The notes under the pieces: generated by a model
The model's input: only the letters and a program-made list of their open reading frames with translations
The model's database searches: none
Told to the model about the DNA's origin: nothing
Assembly (NCBI GenBank): GCA_935421135.1
Contig: OW285189.1
Span: 11,243,072 to 11,307,071 of the forward strand
Direction: 5' to 3'
DNA: 64,000 nucleotides
Source of the DNA: Bugulina stolonifera
Taxonomy: Eukaryota; Bryozoa; Gymnolaemata; Cheilostomatida; Bugulidae
Program-made: the position numbers and the translations under genes
In this document: one piece after another, positions 28,701 through 59,200 of the stretch
Position numbering within the stretch: position 1 is the first letter of the stretch
Layout of the letters: each line of letters opens with the position of its first letter

Positions 28701-31700
28701 GACTCGAACCCACGTCCTTTCAGGTAACTTGCGTTATTGCTGCAAGATGCCCTAGTTCTCTTTCACTATGCAACAAATGCAAATGTCATTGTGCAAACAA
28801 TAGTTTATGTTTTTAGAAGTGATAGAACACATGTATTAAAATTCTCTTGTTATATCATTCTGTGTACTGTTTCCATCACACCAGAAATTACTCTGCAAAG
28901 CAAGCATTCAGGAACTGACAAGTGCAGTCTTGAAGAATAAAAACCATCCACATATTTACATGTACAATTATGTAATTACTAATTAATAAAATACTCAAAA
29001 AGCAAGTTTGAAGGCTATGATGCGCTTCGGGAAAGTTATCTTTGCTAAAATATATAAAACTGTCTACCAATTAGATTCTGTAACACTTTGTTGGCACTAG
29101 GGCTCTCTACGGCCACAACTCTCAGAATACACTGCAGGGGCAAATACATGCTTGCTTATGAACATTATACAGCTTATAGATGTATTGCATCCATGGAATC
29201 ATCTCTGGGCCCAGGAATGTTGTGAAAAAGCACAAATAAAGCAGCAACCAAGAAGAGATGTACCACTTATTTTTTTTAGTTCTGTACATATTGCGTGTAT
29301 ATTGTGTGTATATAAGGGGAGATTATGCTGAATGTTGTGTGTATAATTATTGTGTGTATATAAGAGAAGATTATGCTGAATTACACGGTAGATAGAGATG
29401 GAAAGTGGTATCCTAAGTTTCTCAAACCCTGAAAATGAGTAAATGCAGATAACTTAGCAAATGACATCTACATTAAGTCATGTTACTTTTCCTTGCTGTC
29501 TTGTAATGTTGGCATGTGTACATTATATGAATTAGTTTATGAAATTGTACAAGTAGGCTATCATTTTCAAAAATAATGCTGGCTGCACAACGTGACTTGT
29601 GTATTATTCAAGTTTGTAAGTAAGATCAAAATATGTTAGTCATAAATAATGGCACATTGGCACCCAAGTCATTAGTTTTATTATCACAGCTGGTAAAAAC
29701 ATTTTCTGTGGTCACAATACTCCTGGCAAAATCCACTCATTGTAAAGTAATTAGTGTTGTCTTTCTCTTGGCAAATGGAAATCAAAGAAAACTGCCACTA
29801 GTGGGTGAGGTGCAGAAATAAACATATTAAAAGTTGTATGGGATAAAAGCCCAGTTTCTAAGCTATCTTTTGATATATTATTCATCAATATAGCATTATT
29901 CCCTATCAAATAAGCTGGAAATAAAATTGTCAAGTCAGATTTTTCAATGATAATCAATGAGACCGCATGCCTTTGTTTGGAACTATGCATATCTGTTTCC
30001 GGCTCAGTTGTCATAACTCTCTACTCAATGGCTCTGGCTTAGGCCACCCACGTAGTAGCTGCTCCTGCCTATCTCAGTAACATTATCAATTGTTTACCCT
30101 TGACACAGACCTTGGTCAACTGTTAGTCTAAAGTTATATGAAATTTAGAAAGCTGCAGTGCGGTTTACATTAATTTACTTTTGGTGAAATTGCATGCCCA
30201 TTAGCTTATTTAATTAAGCAGTTTGTTTTTCCACTAACTATAGACAGACATGACATCAACGGTATTAAGGATGGTATTTTCCCACTGAATAACATCTACA
30301 TGTATTTATATCCCATCCATAATTAAGGGAGAGAGTTGTATACTCTTACCTTACTCCATTCATAGATTGCACAATGGCAACTTGCCAATATCTATTTCTG
30401 TGAATTACACCCACTTTGGTTATAATATGCGCACATGGACTTATGTGTGCAAAGTTCTGCATCATCATTATAATAACTATGTGTACGTGGCTGTGTAATA
30501 TGTATTTATGTAATCGTTAAGGTAAATTAGTTTATTTTATTTTTAGATTGTCTACTTCACCGCCATATTCCCTTATGTGATGCTGTTCATATTATTTATC
30601 CGAGGAGTTACCCTCCCTGGGCCAGGACCTGCCAAAGGAATTCTATTTTACCTAACGCCTCGGTAAGACTTAAGTCTTGTAATGACCCAACTGGTTAGAT
30701 GTATGCGGAATTCGAAAATCAATTGATTTTTATTATTTTTTATTCGTATTTGGCAACTTTCTAGAGATTTTCCATTGGACAATCTTCACTACTGAGATGG
30801 TTATAGTACAACCTTCCCTGGTATATCTACATGTACTATCATACGTGATGTATATTGTTAGTTTTGAGGAGCTGAAGAACGCAAGAGTGTGGTCAGACGC
30901 AGCTACTCAGATATTCTACTCGCTGAGTGCCTGCTCTGGTGGTCTCATTGCCATGTCCAGCTATAACAAGTTCCACAATAACTGCTACAGGTAAGCATAA
31001 CCGTCCTCATTGTATATGTGTACCAATATAATACCGTAGGGGAAACAGCGCGCTACTAGGTGGGACAGCGTGCTTATAGGTGGGGCGGTGTGCTTATAGG
31101 TGAAACGGTGTGCTTATAGGTGGGACAGCTGCGTTAGGCTTCAGAGATTTGCGTGTAAATGTGTAAATATGTTACATGATCACAAAACACAACACACTGC
31201 TGGTATAATCAGCACAATTACATGGTATATTTTAACTTTATTTAAAATCGCTATCTCTGGGAAGAAATTGCTTTTTACCAGTCCGTAACTTTTACAGTCA
31301 GCCTACCTCTGCTGGTTTCTTATACAGCGTGAGAAAATTTACTTTCTACCCAAGTGCCTGGTTTATAAGTACATATAACAGCTGAAGATTTGGACATTTT
31401 TATTGTTAGGAAATATTTTGTTTTCATTTCTCATCATCCAGGGATTTATTGTACTGATCTCTTTGCAACAGCTACAAACTTTGTATAGTTGTTTTAAATT
31501 AGAATTTTATTGGCCTTAAATTAGGGTGCATTTCAAAACAAGTTTTTTGCATTTTTTCTGTCACCGGCTAAAAATGAGGTAACTGCTGCATTGTCAAATA
31601 AGTAAATTGTTTGTATTAACGTGTTCTCAACTCTTCATTTTCTTTTTAATTACCAACTTTTTACATTGCTGTGACTCTAAATGTGATATTTATCGTGAAA

Positions 31701-34700
31701 TTTTACTGCAGATTTTCCCCAAACTAACATGAAAATGTAATTCAACTGGAATTGTATATAATCTCAATATGTATTACAGGGATTCCCTCATTGTGGCGTT
31801 AATTAACTGCGGGACTAGCGTGTTTGCTGGTATGGTAATATTTTCTGTGCTCGGATATATGGCTGAAGAAAAGGGAGTTGATATTGGCAAAGTGGTAGCT
31901 GGAGGTACAGTGTAGTACTAGACTAGATTTAGTTAGGACTACTTGTTAATGGGTACCAAAATATTTTGTCAAGTCTGTCAAATAGGAGATTAAAGTTTGT
32001 AAACTGAATAAGAATGAGAGTATATAATACTGGAACAATCACTTACTAACCCAGAAGTTTTATCTCTGATTTATTTTGTTTGTTGTCCCATGCCATGGAT
32101 CCCTCAAACCTTGTATGAGTGACAGGAAGTGATCCCTGAGTGGAAGAACTCGCCTACCATGAGGGGAGTGTGTAGGGCTTGAACCTACGGACTAGCAAGT
32201 TAATCTGTTCAGAGGTCATCGAAAGGTCACATCGAAGAGGCCGATCAATAAATTAAACATAATTTCAGCAGTTTGTAATATAAATTCTTTGTTGTTTTTT
32301 GCTTTATGCTGTTTTTTTCAGAAATTGAAACTGCATGCAGTGTAGATCACAAATTTGAATGACTTCCAAGAACTCATACCACTCTTGAAGTGTACCAAGA
32401 ATCTGGTATCGGCAATTTGTTCAACTCAAGTAGTTATGTGTTGTGCATGAGCAATGCTATAATTCATTCTTTTGTTCTAGGGCCCGGCTTGGCATTTATC
32501 GTTTACCCAGAAGCTTTATCTAAGATGCCCGTGGCTCCCCTCTGGTCCGTCTTCTTCTTTATTATGATGGCAACTCTTGGATTCGGCTCCCAATTCTCTA
32601 TAGTAGAGTGCGTACTCAGTGCGTTCACGGATGAGTTCCCTGAGTGGCTACAGCCAAAGAGGAATAACATCATATTCAGGATAGTAGCCTGTGCTATTAT
32701 GTTCTTACTCGGCCTTGCTATGGTCTCAGAGGTATGTTCATATATAATTAAAAGTTTAAGTTATTCAATAGAATCAGGACTATGTAATGTATAAATAATA
32801 CTAATCTTAGATAACACTATTTTTGTGTTTAACAACAATGTGTTAAACGCTGAATTTGATCAAACATTTTTTTTATTGACTAGTCATTTATTATACAGTA
32901 GCTGACATCCTCTTTTTCTATAAAATATCGCCAAAGAAACATGACACATGTTTCTCCTGTACTGTGCTAAGTAGACTACAAGGATTATCTTCTCTTGACC
33001 ATAGGGAAGCAACTCCAACATTCTTTTATTCCAATACCCTAAAAGCAGATACTTTTTGCGGGGGTTTTAACTTGCGGGAATTTATCAAACTCTCGAATAA
33101 TTTCCATCACTATCAAATTCTGCTTTCAAAATGATTTATATAATTACTGGTTCAAACAGACCATACATGCAGCTATTTAGCTATAAGATACATAGTTGAA
33201 TATTTTTACGAAGCAGTAAGTATTTGCTGTAACATAATTAGAAAGTAGCCTAAAGGATTTTTTAACAAGCTATGGTAATTACTTGGCCTTACAAGTTGGC
33301 TTACTGCGTTATATAGGAGTTAGTTGTGGTTTTGTACTGTATGTAAGTGGGGTTTAAATCTGAGTAAATATAGAGCTTAGCTAAGCTTGTTTCTAATGCT
33401 GAAATATGCTTAAACATTAACTTTGGGACTTGAACAAATTTCTGGATAGGCCAAACTAGCTAAATATTTCTATAGCAAAATGCTCCAGGATTAGCAAACT
33501 CCGACACTTTCTTCCACTAAAAATTTCTGCTTTTAGGGTATGCACTATTTTTACTATAGCTTTAATATCCTTTGCTTTTAATTATATGGCATTAAAATAT
33601 TTATTTCTGCAGCATTATATAAACATGGATACCTTTGTGTTTCCAATAATACATGTATATATAGTATATTAAAAGTTAGTTGTTCTGAGAAGAAGAAATA
33701 TGTTCTGCATGTCTTGGAATATGTAATGTGCTTAGGTGATGTGCGCCTTTAATCTTGATTGCGTGATATGCCCCTTTAATCTCAATTGTTGAGTTTTATT
33801 TAGATGATGTCATCAAAGTTCTACTCATCAGTTAATCTATTTCAGGGAGGAATTCACTTGCTCAACCTGGTGGACTACAGCGTATCAGGTTTCCCTTTGC
33901 TTGTCGTAGCATTGCTGGAGATTATAGCTATTAGTTACATCTATGGCTACCCAAGATTCTCTGAAGATATCAAGATGATGCTCGGATTTAAACCAAACAT
34001 CTACTGGAAGGCGTGCTGGCTAGGAGTTTCACCCGTTGTGGTGGCGGTAAGCATTAGCTACTCAGAGTCGGCTACATAGTTAATATTTATCCCAGTTGTA
34101 CAAAATGGGGTACATTCTCAAACAATGTTGGATGTCTAAAGGCTCGGGCACACGAGAGGTTCTGGGCTTCAGCGGAACAACATTGTTGTTCGTTAGCACA
34201 GCTCAATGGGCAATGCTTAGTACCAGTCTACCAGTGGCCTTGATTAATATCCAGCCAATAACCAAAGCTGAGTTCTAATAAGCTATACAATTGGAGTCGC
34301 TGTATCTAATATTAACCAATCACAACAGAGCGCGTGGCGCCAGAGACTGAAAAGATGAGCATGTTGGTCTTTGCATAGCCGAACAAACAGAGCGCTGATT
34401 TGCTCTAGAATGAGGCTCGAAGGTGAAAAAGAACAATCGGCCTCTTTTGTAGCTGACTAAAGACTAAAGAACCATTTTGGAAGGGCACTTCAATTGTCAC
34501 AGTATCAATTATAAACCTGAGCGTTATTAATTACGTGTATTTATCTGTTTTTAGCTTGTGATAATAGCCAACTGTGTGCTGTACAAGAAACCTGAATATG
34601 TCGAGGATAAGGAGTACCCACCATCTTCCATCTCACTTGGTTGGTGTATTGCTCTGTTTCCTCTGATGTGGATCCCTGGCTGGTTCCTCTACTACTTCTG

Positions 34701-35731
34701 CAGACACGGTGGATATGACGTAAGTATCTCGCTGTTGTTGTGGTGGTTATACTTACTTATTCAGGTGAAAGTCTGGTCTTGCTGATATATAAATCACATG
34801 AAGTCCGATGTGTTATTCCTTGTTGTAACTAATCAAGTATACTGAATGTGCAGATAGTTACATAAAGACAGTCTGCTAAGACTTCTTAGTTACAGTTGTA
34901 TCTAGTAACTCTTTCACACTTGAATTAAACAAAGCAATGATTATTTAATGCTGAGGATTACATGTCATGGAAAAGCTAATATTATGCATAATTCTTGTGG
35001 ATATACATAGAAATAAAATTTTATGCTGGTTGAACCACCATTACCTCTGAAATCAAGCAATCCACTGAATATAAGACAGAGTCATGTCGCAAGTGTGATA
35101 TTATTGCTGAAGTTGTTGTCCCTTTATTTGGTTATTTGCATAAGTAGTAGAGAGAGGGCAACTACTAAACAATCTGAGCTTAATACCGAATAAGTGTGAA
35201 GACCCCTAAAATAAGAAAACGATTGACTTCTTTGTTTGAGAGTAAATTAACTGTCTTGGAAAAATTTTAGGAATATTGGTACTGGTTTAAATAAGTATTA
35301 TATGCAAGCAGAAGCGAATGAGAAACTAATAATCAAATCATCTAAAAGTTGTCTACTGTTAACTGGCAGTAGAGAGAGGGCAACTTCAAATAACAGAAAT
35401 GTGTCACAGTGAGTCAAGTTAAGATTATTTGTTACAGATAATGAGGATCAACATGATGCCTCTGGCTAGTTGGGGACCTGCAGAACATGAGAACAGGCCG
35501 GTAGACTCAGTTCACTACTCAGCCTTGCCCAACAGGGACTCGGACAGTGTACAGGTGCAGTGGAATAAGAACTATAAGCCTGGTTATATCTCAAGTATAG
35601 CTTCTGGTCTGTCTAAGCTAGGTTCAGCCAATGAGCTCTCAGAGGGAAGCGCCACAGAATCACAAAGCAATTTACAAAGGCCAGCATTTTCACAATCTAC
35701 TAGTGAAACAGAAAAAAGTTCTTCAATGTAA
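22775..35731 (+). CDS. SLC6 Na+/Cl- symporter, glycine-transporter-like
   Basis: Twelve exons: 22775-22849, 23073-23241, 23663-23794, 24398-24577, 25434-25675, 30547-30662, 30862-30990, 31780-31904, 32481-32731, 33846-34046, 34555-34719, 35438-35731 (TAA). All phases agree, giving 692 residues, normal for SLC6. Plasma-membrane LeuT-fold symporter of small amino-acid-type substrates with Na+ and Cl-. TM1 has [15 protein letters not shown] (residues 61-75); TM2 has [13 protein letters not shown], closest to glycine transporters (GlyT); EL2 has Cys pairs and NST, NGT and NYS glycosylation sequons; TM5 is followed by [10 protein letters not shown]6 has QIFYSL and [12 protein letters not shown]. 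The Cl- ligand positions (TM2 Tyr, TM6 Gln321 and Ser325, TM7 Asn/Ser) are kept. Odd: the bulky TM6 Trp of GlyTs (AWGG) is Ser330 here (CSGG), so glycine is not certain as substrate. The C-tail is Ser-rich. AATAAA at 36867 is a candidate poly(A) signal. Confidence 0.95.
24607..24868 (+). repeat. 11-bp minisatellite in SLC6 intron 4
   Basis: About 24 copies of an 11-bp unit alternating CTACTCTAGTG, CTACACTAGTG and CTACGCTGGYK, arranged in higher-order 22- and 33-bp blocks. The array starts 29 bp after the donor of exon 24398-24577. Confidence 0.9.
25689..26064 (+). repeat. 25-bp minisatellite, open in three frames
   Basis: Fifteen copies of a 25-bp unit beginning CCTCACCCATCTACTTGCAT, with C/T and G/A variants, starting 13 bp after the donor of exon 25434-25675. 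The unit length is not a multiple of three and has no stop in any forward frame, so three overlapping ORFs each spell the same repeating peptide. Exon 5 itself reads through the donor into the array and ends at 26071. These ORFs are products of the repeat, not genes. Confidence 0.93.
28097..30043. mobile_element. Possible decayed TIR element (1.95 kb)
   Basis: The left end 28097-28126 (TAGGCCAGAGCCATTGAGTA..) is inverted at 30012-30043 with two mismatches over 32 bp. A second, weaker block GCATAGTTCTAAACAAA (about 28155-28171) is inverted at about 29975-29995. No transposase and no clear target duplication are seen. Could equally be two opposed copies of a short repeat. Confidence 0.5.
28695..28760 (-). 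repeat. tRNA-like fragment, possible SINE head
   Basis: The minus strand contains GGGTTCGAGTCC, a perfect internal B box, about 28708-28719. It is preceded on that strand by a stretch lacking a convincing A box or a foldable cloverleaf, so a tRNA gene is not called. A degraded tRNA-derived SINE is the likelier reading. Confidence 0.4.
31040..31130 (+). repeat. 21-bp minisatellite in SLC6 intron 7
   Basis: Four to five diverged copies of a unit like GTGTGCTTATAGGTGGGRC, starting about 50 bp after the donor of exon 30862-30990. It is locally G-rich. Confidence 0.8.
33037..33538. mobile_element. MITE family A, intact copy
   Basis: A 502-bp element with terminal inverted repeats CCCTAAAAGCAGA / TCTGCTTTTAGGG, flanked by TA on both sides (33035-33036, 33539-33540). 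It lies in SLC6 intron 9 and has no ORF. A second copy in reverse orientation is split between 57491-57811 and 63188-63394, which confirms both ends. TA flanks fit a Tc1/mariner-type non-autonomous element; the superfamily is an inference. Confidence 0.88.
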
Positions 35732-55191
<19,460 letters not shown>

Positions 55192-56262
55192 CGAAACATA
55201 CCACTAGATGGGATAACTCCTCATCCTAGTTCATCATAGTGTAATGATATCATGCTATACGAAAATTATAATGTTTTACATATTTATATGTTATCATGTC
55301 ATACACCCACCATAGCAACATCATACTGCATGTAATTATGCGATATTATACGTAACGATGTATAATATGCGTATCATAAAGATATACGTGTACGTGTATA
55401 TAAAGATGGTACACAAATTTGAGCAAATTACTACTGTTGTAAACATGCCAAACTGTATTAATCAGGCTATTCAATCTTGTCTACCCCAGACCACATTATA
55501 TTATATTTTTGTTACAATTTATTTGGCATTTTGACCCCTCTACTTTGAATTACTATTCATTAGCCACCAAATACAATTTATAAGAATTGCAGTCATGAAA
55601 CTATACTAAGTTTAGTTGCATTCAATGGTGCTTCATATCACTATTAGTTATTTTGTGCCATAAGAAGTATTTTGGTTGAAATGCACGTAATAAGTGTTTT
55701 TAGGCTGCCAATACATTCAACATATTGAATAAATCTGTATAAAGCCAGTGCATGTTTATTACATTATATAGTACTATTGATGACAATCCCTGTTTGAATG
55801 GGTACAAGAACTGTCTTTAATTGTAGACATGTTTAAACTTTTCAACATTTACCATATTTCAAACTTTTAACTAATAGAATATTTGCCCCAAATCTATCTT
55901 TTATCGTCAAAATTTAAATCAATAATATTGTAGTAACGCTCCATGTCACCCTCTATGTATTATATAATAAATTTATGACAAATATGTAACCAAAATGCTA
56001 CTAATTACTATATTATATAATAGTTATTGGTAGTAAGGTATGGCTAGAGAGAAACCATCTGTAGTTAAGAACTAAAGAAAAATATAAAATACTTGACGAC
56101 ATTATCCTTATGAAGCACATGTAGTCAAACCACTCATAAATTGGAAACGAGTGCCAACGAAAATAATTTTATCTCTCCACTGGTTTGGAAACAACCAATT
56201 TTTTCATATTGCACAACGGCATCAGACTCCCATGCTTAGACCAGCTTCTATAATGACTTGTC
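55192..56262. other. Convergent gap, junctophilin and ARL16 3' ends
   Basis: AT-rich. It holds AATAAA at 55728-55733 (+), a good junctophilin poly(A) signal 540 bp past the stop. TTTATT at 55755-55760 gives AATAAA on the minus strand, a distant candidate for ARL16. No ORF of note. Confidence 0.55.
55728..55733 (+). terminator. Candidate poly(A) signal of junctophilin
   Basis: AATAAA in TTGAATAAATCTG, 540 bp after the stop codon. Confidence 0.5.
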
Positions 56263-59200
56263 TCAAGTACCGAAACTTTGCAACCATGTAATGACCTCCT
56301 TAAATCCTTCACCTGTGACACTGCTACAATCCAAAGACTCTATTTTCTGACTAGCACTCTTCTTTATCAAATCTATATCAACTATATTCTTGATGTAGCC
56401 CAAGCTCATACAATTCTTTCTGTCGCTGTAAGATAAACAATTTAACAGACTCGTTAGTAGGCTACTTAATTCTAAATTTCTGAGCCTAAACCATGGTCAT
56501 ACTAGTATTACAGTGTTACATGTTACACGCATCTAACAGGTCGAACATAAACATGAAAATATAGGAGTTGTTTTCTCATTAAATAGCAGTCAGGAGTAGG
56601 TAACTCCAAAATAACCACCAAAGCTAAATGAATAATGATGGTATTATAATTACAATGTATGTAGGTTGCTTACGTTTTATTCCATAAAACAAGAAATGGC
56701 ACACTCTGGAGAAGCTGATTGGTCAACATTTCAGAAAGCAATATGCATGTAGCTGACAACTGTTGAGGATTGCTCTTGTCTGCTAGAAACTACAATACAC
56801 AGTGAGACAATAATTCCATTAATAGAAACAGAATATCATTTGATTCCAAATCTGGTACAAATTGTCATAGAGTATTACGGCAACTTTCACGGAGACTATA
56901 GTTAAATGAAATACTGAAGAACTTGTTGTTCAATACACAACAGTTACATACAAGTACAGACATATTCTTAACTTACTATAACTGCATCAGTGTTCTTAAA
57001 ATATTTTTTCCAGATTGGCGCCATACTACCACCCAATTCACGAACATCTACCGTCTCCTTTCTGGATACCTGTATTTTAGACATGTTCGTTCCAACCTAG
57101 AAAGCAACAAATGGTTTCATTTATGACCAAGTTGGAATTACGAATAAAAGTCTTTGGTCACTTGCGTTCACTCTGTCCTATCGGTCTATTAGTGTTGACA
57201 CCAAATAAATTAGAAACCTGAGCCGACTTACTCACGGTTGGTATAGTAGGCTGGATATTCGACTCTGAGGTGACACTTCCTTTGGTTACATATTCTGCAA
57301 ACATAAACAAATGTACAAACTCATATTTTGAATAGACCGAAATTAAACAACTATTTACCACTCAGATTATATTTTTCCCTTTCACTATTACTATTGTTAA
57401 TTTATCTGTGTTATGGCTACAGAACTAGAACTTCCAAAGATGCATAATCTGTTTCGAATAATCACTCTTGTTACTTTGATTCTTAGAATACCCTAAAAGC
57501 AGAAATATTTCGCGGAAGAAAGTTTCGCGAGTTTGCTAATCCTGGAGCAATTTGCGATAGAAATATTTAGCGAGTTTGGCCTATCGCGAAATTTGTTTAA
57601 GTCCCAAAATTGATGTTTAAGCATATTTCAGCATTAAAACCAAGCTTAGCTAAGCTCTATGTTTACTCAGATTTAAACCCCACTTACATACAGTACAAAA
57701 CTACAGCTGACTCCTATATAGTGCAGTAAGCCCACCTGTGATGTAAAGTAATTACCATAGCTTGTTAAAAAATCCTCTGATTAAGCTCCTACTCTAGGCT
57801 ACTTACCAATTCTGCTTCACTCATAGCTCCAAAAGCTAAACAATGAGATAACTTTAGTGGATATGCAGGAAACTGGTCACTTTGCTTTTGGACTGCAGGT
57901 GGCTGGGTCGCATAGCTTACTACCATAGATGGACACGTAAGTATAACTTTGTTTTGTAGAATATGGTGTACCAGCATTGATGCTTTGCATCCTGCTAATC
58001 ATTGGAATCGCTTGCTTCGCAAGCCTGGGTCTTCCTGTACACCATCAAGGTATGCTGCTATGCACATTACCTATGACCCGACTGTTGCAGCAACACATTG
58101 CACATTGTGTTGCTAATGGGTGGCTTGATAATATGAACAAGCCCTGGGTCCCCATGCACAGTCCAATAGTTATACATATAACTATATTGATAATGACCCG
58201 GCTGCTGCAGCAACACATTGCACATTGTGTTGCTAATGGCTGGCTTGATAATATGAACAAGCCCTGGGTCCCCATGCACAGCCCAATAGTTATATATATA
58301 ACTATATTGATAATGACCCGACTGTTGCCGTAGCACATTCATGTTGCTAATGGGTGGCTTGATAATATGAACAAGCCCTGGGTCCCCATGCACAGTCCAA
58401 TAGTTATATATATAACTATATTGATAATGACCCGGCTGTTGCAGCAACACATTGCACATTGTGTTGATTATGAGTGGCTTGATAATATGAACAAGCCCTG
58501 GGTCCCCATGCACAGTCCAATAGTTATACATATAACTATATTGATAATGACCCGGCTGCTGCAGCAACACATTGCACATTGTGTTGCTAATGGCTGGCTT
58601 GATAATATGAACAAGCCCTGGGTCCCCATGCACAGCCCAATAGTTATACATATAACTATATTGATAGTAACCCGACTGCTGCAGTAACACATTTGTGTTG
58701 CTTACGGGTGGCTTGACATTGTATTGTAAACAAGCCTGGGTCCCCAGAAACAGACCTTAATAGTTATACATATGGTACGTGTAGCTATATTGATATAATG
58801 ACCCTATTGTTGCGGTAACACATATTTTGTGTTACCTATAATGGATGGCTTGATATTATGTTAACAAGCCTGGGTCCCCATCCACAGTCTAATAGTTACA
58901 TGTACATATGTACATGTATAACTGCATGTAAACTGATGATGACACTACTGTCGCAGTATGTTCTGCTGCTTATGGATGGCTTGATATTACATTGTGAACA
59001 AGCCTGTGGTCCTATGAATAAGCACAGTCTGAGAAATATTGATAATGATCTGTCTGTTGCAGTAACACAACATGACTGTGTTGTTTATAATGGCTTGATA
59101 TTATTATATGAACAAGCCCTGGCAACAGTATATTATTGATGTGGCCAATTGTCAAGCGACATATTGTCATTTACTGAGTGGCTTGATATTACATTACGAA

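Larger units (their letters stand above)
25676..30546 (+). other. SLC6 intron 5 (4.9 kb), repeat content
   Basis: Apart from the 25-bp array, this intron holds the imperfect inverted pair at 28097-30043, a tRNA-like B box on the minus strand near 28717, and a two-copy repeat of about 50 bp at 29285-29385 (GTGTGTATATAAG..GAGATTATGCTGAAT). No coding exon was recognised, and the flanking exons join in phase without one. Confidence 0.6.

Noticed and set aside
28695..28760. tRNA gene on the minus strand
   Set aside because: Perfect B box but no convincing A box, acceptor stem or cloverleaf; more likely a SINE remnant.
32098..32230. Another SINE with a B-box-like GGTTCAAGCCC (minus)
   Set aside because: No A box at the 43-bp spacing seen in the two good SINE copies, and no shared tail.
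57789..57977. 62-codon minus ORF as an extra ARL16 exon
   Set aside because: It spans the terminal repeat of the 5 kb element and is not needed: exons 63409 and 57294 join in phase without it. It has a donor-like end (TTG|GTAAGT), so a rare cryptic exon cannot be excluded.
58045..58692. Long overlapping ORFs on both strands in the 58 kb array
   Set aside because: They follow from a 120-bp (40-codon) tandem unit without stops; no domain, no start context, and sequence decays without preserving protein.
58074..59120. CRISPR-like array
   Set aside because: The whole 120-bp unit repeats, with no unique spacers; the locus is a eukaryotic intron.
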